A stretch of DNA of 45,684 nucleotides. It comes from GCA-020352575 sp964600365. Its GTDB lineage: Bacteria; Actinomycetota; Acidimicrobiia; Spongiisociales; JAENVV01. Made by a program: the position numbers and the translations under genes. A model generated the notes under the pieces. That model was given only the letters and a program-made list of their open reading frames with translations. It had not been told where the DNA came from and did not search any database. Of this stretch, positions 39,811 to 45,684 are shown in pieces (positions within the stretch are counted from its first letter, which is position 1; each line of letters opens with the position of its first letter). The DNA lies in assembly GCA_964600365.1 (NCBI GenBank), contig CAZRJG010000015.1:1-45684 (forward strand), read 5' to 3'.

Positions 39811-41295
39811 ATGGACAGCATCCCCCATCGCATCGGCGGCATCGAGGCCCTCGATCCAAGCGACCGCACCGCTCCCGTGTACAACCCCGCCACGGGCGAG
39901 CATACAGCGACGGTCCCCCTTGCCGACCCGGCGACGGTCGACAAGGCGGTGGCATCGGCGCATGCGGCCTTCCCCGAGTGGGCCACCACGAGCCTCTCCC
40001 GGCGGGCGAAGCCGTTGTTCGCCTTCCGCAACCTCGTCGAACGACGAGTGGACGACATCGCTGCCGCCATCACCGCCCAACACGGCAAGACCCTCGACGA
40101 CGCACGAGGGGAGGTGGCCCGAGGGATCGAGAGCATCGAGTTCGCGTGCGGGATCGCCGATCACCTGAAGGGTGAGATCAGCCACCAGGTGTCGACCGGG
40201 GTGGACGTCCACACCATCCGGCAGCCGCTCGGGGTGGTCGCCGGCATCACCCCGTTCAACTTCCCCGCGATGGTGCCGCTCTGGATGTTCCCCAACGCCG
40301 TGGCGACCGGGAACACCTTCGTCCTCAAGCCGTCGGAGCGGGATCCATCGGCATCGATGCTCCTCTCCGAGCTGTTCGACGAGGCCGGGTTCCCGCCCGG
40401 CGTCCTCAACGTCGTCCACGGTGACAAGGTGGCGGTGGACGCACTGCTCGGCCACCCCGATGTCCGAGCGGTGAGCTTCGTCGGATCGACGCCCATCGCC
40501 CGCTACGTGCATGCCACGGCGACCGCCAACGGCAAGCGGGTCCAGGCCCTCGGCGGAGCGAAGAACCACATGGTCGTGCTCCCCGATGCGGACATTGGCA
40601 TCGCCGCGGACGCTGCCGTGTCGGCGGGTTTCGGGTCGGCAGGAGAACGCTGCATGGCGATCTCCGTCGTCGTTGCGGTGGGCTCGATCGCAGACCCGCT
40701 CGTGGCCGCGATCGCCGATCGCATGGGTCGGATCGCAGTGGGGCCCGGCTCGGAACCGGGTGTGGAGATGGGTCCCCTCGTCACCGAGTCCCACCGCGAT
40801 CGGGTCGCTGGCTACATCGCCGCCGGCGCCGAGCAGGGCGCCGAGGTGGTTGCCGATGGTCGAGACCTCATGGCGCGTGCTGGCTTCTTCCTGGGGCCGA
40901 CGCTCCTCGATCGCGTGACCTCCGACATGACCGTCTACCAGGACGAGATCTTCGGTCCGGTCCTGAGCGTGGTGCGGGTCGATTCCTACCCGGAGGCGAT
41001 GGCGCTCCTCGAAGCGAACTCGTATGCGAACGGGACCGCGATCTTCACGAGGGACGGTGGTGCTGCCCGTAGGTTCGAGGCGGAGGTCCCGGTGGGGATG
41101 GTCGGCGTGAACGTCCCGATCCCCGTGCCCGTGGGATCGCACTCGTTCGGCGGGTGGAAGGACTCGCTCTTCGGGGACACCCACATGTACGGACCGGAGG
41201 GCATCCGCTTCTACACCCGGGCGAAGGTCGTGACGACCCGATGGCCCGACCCGGCTGATTCCGACGTCGACCTCGGGTTCCCCCGCAATGTCTGA
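39811..41295 (+). CDS. mmsA: CoA-acylating (methyl)malonate-semialdehyde dehydrogenase
   Basis: A 494-aa aldehyde dehydrogenase of the MmsA subgroup, which oxidises malonate or methylmalonate semialdehyde to acetyl- or propionyl-CoA with loss of CO2. The catalytic cysteine is C281 in SAGERCMAIS; LGGAKNHMVVLPDAD replaces the ELGGK glutamate motif as expected for this CoA-dependent group. PFNFPAMVPLWMFP is diagnostic. It follows from the omega-aminotransferase reaction, which would supply the semialdehyde. The stop overlaps the GNAT start by 8 nt (ATGTCTGA). Confidence 0.95.
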   Translation: MDSIPHRIGGIEALDPSDRTAPVYNPATGEHTATVPLADPATVDKAVASAHAAFPEWATTSLSRRAKPLFAFRNLVERRVDDIAAAITAQHGKTLDDARGEVARGIESIEFACGIADHLKGEISHQVSTGVDVHTIRQPLGVVAGITPFNFPAMVPLWMFPNAVATGNTFVLKPSERDPSASMLLSELFDEAGFPPGVLNVVHGDKVAVDALLGHPDVRAVSFVGSTPIARYVHATATANGKRVQALGGAKNHMVVLPDADIGIAADAAVSAGFGSAGERCMAISVVVAVGSIADPLVAAIADRMGRIAVGPGSEPGVEMGPLVTESHRDRVAGYIAAGAEQGAEVVADGRDLMARAGFFLGPTLLDRVTSDMTVYQDEIFGPVLSVVRVDSYPEAMALLEANSYANGTAIFTRDGGAARRFEAEVPVGMVGVNVPIPVPVGSHSFGGWKDSLFGDTHMYGPEGIRFYTRAKVVTTRWPDPADSDVDLGFPRNV

Positions 41296-41920
41296 GATCG
41301 TGTTCCTCAACCAGGACCTCGACCACGTTGGGCAACTCGTCGACCTCGAGGAACGTTGCTTCCCCGAGTTGCCGCCCCATGACCGTGTGGGCCCCGAGAC
41401 GGTGCGCCTCCAGGTCGAGCTCTTCCCCGAGGGCGCGTTCATGGCGGTGGACGGCGATCGGGTCGTCGGCATGGCCTCGGGCGTGTTCGTGGACTACGAC
41501 ATCCGGTACGTGCAGCACGACCTGGAGGAGGTCGTCGGGGCGTGGGGTGTCGGGAACCACGACCCCGACGGTGACTGGTACTACGGCATCGACATCGCCG
41601 TGGACCCGGAGTACCGGGGTAGGGGAATCGCCAAGCAGCTCTACCGGCTTCGCAAGCAGGTGGCGGTGGACCACAACAAGCGCGGCATCATCGCCGGCGG
41701 CGTCCTCCCCGGCTACGCGGACCACAAGCATGAGATGAGCGCTCTCGACTACGTCGTGCGGGTTTCGGAGGGCGAACTCGTCGATCCGACCCTCACCGCA
41801 CAGCTGAGGAGCGGTTTCGTGGTGCTCGGGGTTATCGCGGACTACGTCGAGAGCCCCAGTACCGACAACTGGGCCTCGTTCATCACATGGTTCAATCCCC
41901 GCTTCGACCCGAACGCATAG
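41288..41920 (+). CDS. GNAT family N-acyltransferase (paralogue of the gene at 30985)
   Basis: A 210-aa GNAT protein close to the one at 30985-31608. GNHDPDGDWYYGIDIAVDPEYRGRGIAKQLYRLRK carries the CoA-binding R-G-R-G-I loop, and KRGIIAGGVLPGY follows. Both proteins differ mainly in the first 70 residues. It overlaps mmsA by 8 nt and precedes the ureohydrolase gene by 8 nt, so it is part of the catabolic operon. It may acylate the amine substrate or an intermediate; the acceptor is unknown. Confidence 0.83.
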   Translation: MSEIVFLNQDLDHVGQLVDLEERCFPELPPHDRVGPETVRLQVELFPEGAFMAVDGDRVVGMASGVFVDYDIRYVQHDLEEVVGAWGVGNHDPDGDWYYGIDIAVDPEYRGRGIAKQLYRLRKQVAVDHNKRGIIAGGVLPGYADHKHEMSALDYVVRVSEGELVDPTLTAQLRSGFVVLGVIADYVESPSTDNWASFITWFNPRFDPNA

Positions 41921-41928
41921 GGCACTCC

Positions 41929-42903
41929 ATGACCGAATACCGCTTCGCTTCCTTCACCACCTTCGCCGGGATCCCGGAGGCATCGGTCGACTCGCTCGAC
42001 GATGGACCCGCCGACGTGGCCATCGTGGGAGCCCCGATCGACTGGGGAACGACGCATCGCGCCGGAGCGAGGTTCGGGCCCCGGGCCATCAGGGGCGGCG
42101 ACTACCTGGGTGCCCACGGTCGGAGGCCACACCTCCCGACCGGCATCGATCCCATGGCGGTGCTCCGGGTCGTCGACGTCGGTGATGTGGCCGTCCCGCC
42201 CGGTTACCTGGAGGCGGGCCTCGATCTCGTCGCCGGCGCGGTCGAGACCATCGCCAACTCGGGCGCGGTTCCGATCGTTCTCGGTGGAGATCACTCCGTG
42301 ACGTACGCGAACGGCACGGCCCTCGCCCGCGTCCATGGCGACGGATCCTTCGGCCTCGTGCACTTCGATGCCCACGCCGATACCGGCGAGACGAGCCTTG
42401 GTGCCCTCCACGGGCATGGGACGCCGATGCGACGGCTCATCGAGTCGGGGGCGGTCCCCGGACATCGATTCGTCCAGGTGGGCCTCCGGGGCTACTGGCC
42501 CGATCCCCCCGTCGTGGCGTGGATGGCCGAGCAGGGGATGCGCTCGTTCCTCATGGCCGAGATCGTCGAGCGGGGCCTCGGGCCGGTCGTCGACGATGCC
42601 GTCGCCTCGGCGTCCAGCGGAGACACCAAGGGTGTGTTCCTCTCGATCGACATCGACGTCGTGGACCCCGGGATGGCGCCCGGGACGGGCACCCCCGAAC
42701 CGGGCGGCCTCACGTCCCGGGAGCTCCTCGACACCGTGCGCCGACTTGCACGCGACCTCCCGATCGTCGGGGCTGACGTCGTCGAAGTCTCGCCGCCCTA
42801 CGACGGCCCCGGACAGATCACGGCGTTCCTCGCCAACCGGGTCGTCCTCGAGATCTTGAACGGAATGGCCGAACGGAAGGTGGCTGCCAATGGATCTGCG
42901 TGA
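41929..42903 (+). CDS. Ureohydrolase, agmatinase/guanidino-acid hydrolase family
   Basis: A 324-aa manganese enzyme that splits a guanidino group to urea and an amine. The metal ligands are H in GGDHS (119-123), DAHAD (147-151) and DID in SIDIDVVDP (238-246); GAPIDWGTTHRAGARFGPRAIR is the family opening. It is of agmatinase type, but sequence alone does not separate agmatine, guanidinobutyrate and guanidinopropionate. With a beta-alanine type pathway next door, guanidinopropionase is worth considering; with potABCD, agmatinase. The ATG 41929 is chosen over an upstream frame opening. It overlaps the flavoprotein gene by 14 nt. Confidence 0.9.
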   Translation: MTEYRFASFTTFAGIPEASVDSLDDGPADVAIVGAPIDWGTTHRAGARFGPRAIRGGDYLGAHGRRPHLPTGIDPMAVLRVVDVGDVAVPPGYLEAGLDLVAGAVETIANSGAVPIVLGGDHSVTYANGTALARVHGDGSFGLVHFDAHADTGETSLGALHGHGTPMRRLIESGAVPGHRFVQVGLRGYWPDPPVVAWMAEQGMRSFLMAEIVERGLGPVVDDAVASASSGDTKGVFLSIDIDVVDPGMAPGTGTPEPGGLTSRELLDTVRRLARDLPIVGADVVEVSPPYDGPGQITAFLANRVVLEILNGMAERKVAANGSA

Positions 42904-44278
42904 CGCGCTTCCCCGCCCCCTGTGGTGGGACGTGGTCCCGACCGAGCCGACTCGGCCCGCGGCCGGGTCACTCGAATGTGACGTTGCCATCGTGGGAGGG
43001 GGATTCACCGGCTTGTGGTGTGCCTACCACCTCGCCTCGATCGACCCCTCGCTCGACATCGTCGTCCTCGAAGCGTCCCATGTCGGGTTCGGGGCATCCG
43101 GGCGCAACGGCGGGTGGTGCCATGCGGCCTACCCGCTGGGGTACGCACAGCTCGTGGCCGACCACGGTCGCGATCCCGCCGATCGGCACACCGCGGCCCT
43201 CAACGAGAGCGTCCGCGACATCGGCCGGCTGGCCGCCGAAGAGGGCATCGACTGCGACTACGCACCAGGCGGCATCCTCTCTCTCGCGCGCCTTCCGTTC
43301 CAGGTCGAGTACGCGCGTGCCGAGGTGGAGGAGGCGCGCTCCCAGGGCTTCGGAGAGGACGAGGTGAGGTTCCTCGACCGCGACGAGGCCCGGGCGGCCC
43401 TCAACGGCTCCGACGTGCTCGCCGGCACCTGGCATGCCTTCGGTGCCGCCGTGCAACCGGCCAAGCTCGTCCACGGGCTCGCTGCTGCCGCCGAACGCCG
43501 TGGGGTGCGGATCTTCGAACAGTCCCGCGCCACAGCTGTCGGCCCGCGCCGGGTGGAGACCGCCGGTGGGAGCATCTCTGCCAAGGAGGTCGTGCTCGCG
43601 ACCGAGGGGTACACCGCCACGCTCCCCGGGCGCAGCCGGGACGTCGTGCCGCTCTACTCGCACATGATCGCGACCGAACCCCTCCCCGATGAGGTGTGGG
43701 CAACGATCGGGCTCCACGACCGCCCGACGTTCCACGACTACCGCAACGCACTCATCTACGGCCAGCGCACCGCCGATGGCCGCCTCGCCTTCGGAGGGCG
43801 CGGCGCGCCGTACCACTGGGGTTCGGCCATCGAGAACGAGTTCGACGCCTTCACGCCCATCCACGAGGAGCTCGTCCGGGTCCTCACGTCCCTCTTGCCA
43901 CAGGTGCGGGACTTCCAGGTCACCCATCGGTGGGGCGGCCCACTCGGTGTGACGAGGGATTGGCGCCCGTTCGTCGTCCGGGAGGATGGCTTCTCCAAGG
44001 CGGGTGGGTATGTGGGTGACGGCGTCGCCACCGCCCAACTCGCAGGGCGCACCCTCGCGCACCTGGTCGCCGGCACCGGCGACCCGATCACCACGCTCCC
44101 ATGGGTGGGGCACCGGTCGAGGCGCTGGGAGCCGGAGCCGATCAGATGGGTCGGGATCCGGTCCGGGCTTCGCCTTGCCAAGTGGGCAGATCGCATGGAG
44201 GAGCGCACGCAGCGCCCCAGCCGCCTGTCGGCGGTCGGGAACTGGCTCCGCGGGAAGCGGGCGAAGATCCAGGCCTGA
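42890..44278 (+). CDS. FAD-dependent amine oxidoreductase, gamma-glutamylputrescine-oxidase-like
   Basis: A 462-aa flavoprotein of the DAO fold. The dinucleotide motif is VAIVGGGFTGLWCAYHLA (GxGxxG at 36-41), then VVLEASHVGFGASGRNGGWC, typical of PuuB/OrdL-like amine oxidases. GGRGAPYHWG and the C-terminal GGYVGDGVATAQLAGRTLAHLV close the FAD site. It would oxidise an amine to an aldehyde plus ammonia. Last gene of the mmsA-GNAT-ureohydrolase-oxidase operon, with a 14-nt overlap upstream. Substrate choice (acylated polyamine or amino acid) is unknown; no glutamylputrescine synthetase is seen. Confidence 0.88.
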   Translation: MDLRDALPRPLWWDVVPTEPTRPAAGSLECDVAIVGGGFTGLWCAYHLASIDPSLDIVVLEASHVGFGASGRNGGWCHAAYPLGYAQLVADHGRDPADRHTAALNESVRDIGRLAAEEGIDCDYAPGGILSLARLPFQVEYARAEVEEARSQGFGEDEVRFLDRDEARAALNGSDVLAGTWHAFGAAVQPAKLVHGLAAAAERRGVRIFEQSRATAVGPRRVETAGGSISAKEVVLATEGYTATLPGRSRDVVPLYSHMIATEPLPDEVWATIGLHDRPTFHDYRNALIYGQRTADGRLAFGGRGAPYHWGSAIENEFDAFTPIHEELVRVLTSLLPQVRDFQVTHRWGGPLGVTRDWRPFVVREDGFSKAGGYVGDGVATAQLAGRTLAHLVAGTGDPITTLPWVGHRSRRWEPEPIRWVGIRSGLRLAKWADRMEERTQRPSRLSAVGNWLRGKRAKIQA

Positions 44279-44287
44279 CGGGGTGGC

Positions 44288-45127
44288 TCAGCCGATGTCC
44301 CACACGGGACGTCGCTGGGGGGGATCAACGACGCGGATGTCCTTCTCTCGCAGGGCGCCGACTAGTGCCATCTCGTCGTCGGAGAGGGTGAAGTCGAACA
44401 GGTCGAGGTCCTCCTCGATCTCATGGTGCTCGAGGGCGCGGGGAACGGCGGCGACACCCGGCTGCTGGACGAGCCACCGCAGGGCGACCTGTGCGGCGGT
44501 CTTCCCATGGACGGCGCCGATCTCGTTGAGCACCGGGTCGTCGAGAACCCTTCCCCGGGCGAGGGGGACATGGCAGGTGAGGATCATCCCATGGCGTTGG
44601 CAGGCAGCGAGGACCTTGTCCTGTCGGAGGTAGGCGTGGTACTCGACCTGGTTGGCGACCAAGGGCTCCGGGCACTTCGCCACGGCCTCGTCCATGAGCG
44701 CCACCGTGAAGTTCGAGAGGCCAATGTGCCGGGTGAGGCCGTCCTGCTTGGCCTTCGCAAGTGCGCCCACGGTCTCTGCGAGCGGCACGGTGGGTTGCGG
44801 CCAGTGGATGAGGAGGAGGTCGACGTGGTCGAGGCCCAGGGTCGTGAGGCTCATCTCGACCGAACGTGCGAAGTCGTCGGCCCGGGCGTGCTCCTCGGTC
44901 ACCTTGGTGGTCACCCAGAGCTCGTCGCGGGGTATCTCGGAGCCAGCGATCGCCTCGCCGACCCAGTGCTCGGAGCCGTACTTCCGGGCGGTGTCGATGT
45001 GGCGGTAGCCGGTGGCCAGGGCGTGGGAGATGAGTTCGACCGCCCTTTCGGGCTCGGGGTAGGCCATGGTCCCGTACCCGATGGCGGGCATGTCGGCGCC
45101 TCGGGCGTGGATGGTGGGTGCGCGCAT
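44288..45127 (-). CDS. Aldo/keto reductase
   Basis: A 279-aa NADPH-dependent TIM-barrel reductase. The catalytic tetrad is visible as D in HIDTARKYGSE (D45 type), Y in the same segment, K in WVTTKVT and H in LLLIHWPQP. GLSNFTVALMDEA and the C-terminal AVPRALEHHEIEEDLDLFDFTLSDDEM are typical. It belongs to the 2,5-diketogluconate reductase-like group (AKR5-like); the substrate is unknown. ATG 45127 follows a leaderless TACCTT -10 by 6 nt. It is convergent with the flavoprotein gene (9-nt gap). Confidence 0.93.
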   Translation of the reverse strand: MRAPTIHARGADMPAIGYGTMAYPEPERAVELISHALATGYRHIDTARKYGSEHWVGEAIAGSEIPRDELWVTTKVTEEHARADDFARSVEMSLTTLGLDHVDLLLIHWPQPTVPLAETVGALAKAKQDGLTRHIGLSNFTVALMDEAVAKCPEPLVANQVEYHAYLRQDKVLAACQRHGMILTCHVPLARGRVLDDPVLNEIGAVHGKTAAQVALRWLVQQPGVAAVPRALEHHEIEEDLDLFDFTLSDDEMALVGALREKDIRVVDPPQRRPVWDIG

Positions 45128-45133
45128 GCCGAG

Positions 45134-45139
45134 AAGGTA
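45134..45139 (-). promoter_or_regulatory. Leaderless-type -10 of the aldo/keto reductase gene
   Basis: TACCTT on the minus strand, 6 nt before ATG 45127. Confidence 0.5.
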
Positions 45140-45303
45140 GCCAGCTGCGAGATGGGATTCCCCGAGTCCGGAGGGGTCCGGGTGGGGGAGGAACGCGTCA
45201 CCCCCCTCCCGTTCGCTGCGCTCACGGGTCCCGTTGTGCTCGCCCACCCGTGCAGAGCACGGCCCGCTCAGTGGGCAGCCCGGGTCGGGTTGGAGCGGTG
45301 GGT
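45140..45303. other. Non-coding stretch between the aldo/keto reductase and the repeat array
   Basis: No convincing gene. Several GC-rich inverted repeats overlap here: CCCGT-N11-ACGGG (45208-45228), GTGCTC with GAGCAC, and GCCCAC with GTGGGC (about 45236-45278). They might terminate a transcript coming leftward from the tRNA side. Confidence 0.4.
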
Positions 45304-45684
45304 GCCCTCGACAGGTTTGAGCCTGCGTACCAGGCTTCTGTGCGAGCCCGGTGCTCTTCGCGAGTGGGGTGGTGGGTGCCCTCGGCAGGTTTGAGCCTGC
45401 GCACCCGGCTTCTGTGTGGGCCCGGTGCTCGGCAAGCGTGTTGCGCCTTCGGCAGGATTCGAACCTGCGCACCCGGCTTCAGTCTGAGCCCGGTGCTCTT
45501 CGCGAGTGGGGTGGTGGGCGCCCTCGGCAGGGTTCGAGCCTGCGTACCCGGCTTCTGTGTGGGCCCGGTGCTCGGCAAGCGTGTTGCGCCCTCGGCAGGA
45601 TTCGAACCTGCGCACCCGGCTTCAGTCTCAGCCCGGTGCTCTTCGCGAGTGGGGTAATGGGCGCCCTCGGCAGGATTCGAACCT
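45304..45684 (-). repeat. Tandem array of tRNA 3'-end-derived units (six copies, last cut by the window edge)
   Basis: Six units share a tRNA-like 3' end read on the minus strand: AAGCCGGGTGCGC, then a T-arm (GCAGG-TTCGAAT-CCTGC) and the acceptor strand CGAGGGC. The acceptor sites begin at 45304, 45378, 45445, 45520, 45588 and 45663 on the plus strand, so spacings are 74, 67, 75, 68 and 75 nt: a dimer of about 142 nt. Units at 45445, 45588 and 45663 keep a perfect T-loop, the one at 45520 has one change, and those at 45304 and 45378 have a six-base loop. Matching 5' acceptor and anticodon arms are absent, so these are not intact tRNAs. Confidence 0.75.
45662..45684 (-). tRNA. Possible 3' end of the parent tRNA, cut by the right edge
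   Basis: The acceptor strand CGAGGGC, discriminator G and the 3' side of the T-arm (from 45670) are seen; the rest lies outside. A tRNA starting GCCCTCG would be expected to the right. It may instead be just another array unit. Confidence 0.3.

Noticed and set aside
45222..45615. Minus-strand frames that would encode repeated proteins across the array at the right end
   Set aside because: They are translations of the tRNA-3'-end repeats, which recur in different frames because unit lengths are not multiples of three.
45304..45684. CRISPR array
   Set aside because: The repeats contain a tRNA T-arm and acceptor strand, the spacers are themselves repeated, and unit spacing alternates between two lengths.

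Overview
The window is a 45.7 kb piece of a high-GC, densely packed bacterial chromosome, most likely from an actinobacterium (Actinomycetota, perhaps Acidimicrobiia). The evidence is gene content: ClpC, a Bpa/PafE-type proteasome activator with a C-terminal HbYX tail, an F420-type luciferase-like oxidoreductase, homodimeric pyruvate dehydrogenase E1, a class E sortase, bacterial Ku, and the RDD/SpoIIM/DUF58/MoxR membrane cluster also known from the mycobacterial moxR2 locus. No phage, transposon, CRISPR or rRNA is visible. At least eleven genes have a TANNNT -10 hexamer only 6-8 nt before the start codon and no Shine-Dalgarno sequence, which fits the leaderless transcription common in Actinobacteria.

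Region by region: 0-9.4 kb is mixed housekeeping (clpC end, monooxygenase, MFS exporter, DUF885 hydrolase, an operon of lytic transglycosylase, HhH protein and rlmN, an LLM oxidoreductase, and gamma-glutamyltransferase coupled to a histidine phosphatase). 9.4-13.6 kb is a signalling island: a divergent uncharacterised 205-aa protein, a promoter followed by a foldable leader RNA of about 215 nt, a 26-aa hydrophobic peptide, two translationally coupled membrane proteins with degenerate HD-GYP/HD domains, and a convergent DUF5317 protein. 13.7-17.3 kb carries a class E sortase with a 48-aa single-span partner, a thioredoxin-fold protein, a four-PAS protein with no output domain, and YajQ. 17.4-21.2 kb is aceE followed by an ion-channel-like membrane protein. 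21.2-28.9 kb has the nitrobindin/proteasome-activator pair and the RDD, SpoIIM, DUF58, MoxR, DUF4350, DUF4129 membrane cluster.

28.9-31 kb contains a hydrolase, a separately transcribed 48-aa ORF and Ku. From 31 to 44.3 kb lies a coherent catabolic region: a polyamine-type ABC importer (potABCD), an Lrp/AsnC regulator, alanine dehydrogenase, a class III omega-aminotransferase, a CoA-acylating (methyl)malonate-semialdehyde dehydrogenase, an agmatinase-family ureohydrolase, a gamma-glutamylputrescine-oxidase-like flavoprotein, a C45 Ntn-hydrolase and two paralogous GNAT acyltransferases. A consistent reading is import of an amine or guanidino compound, release of urea, pyruvate-dependent transamination of the omega-amine (alanine dehydrogenase regenerating pyruvate), and oxidation of the semialdehyde to an acyl-CoA.

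The right end (45.3-45.7 kb) is a tandem array of six tRNA-3'-end-like units on the minus strand, alternately spaced 67-68 and 74-75 nt. The parent tRNA probably lies just beyond the right edge. The best candidates for undescribed biology are the leader-peptide-HD island at 9.4-13.6 kb and this tRNA-derived array.
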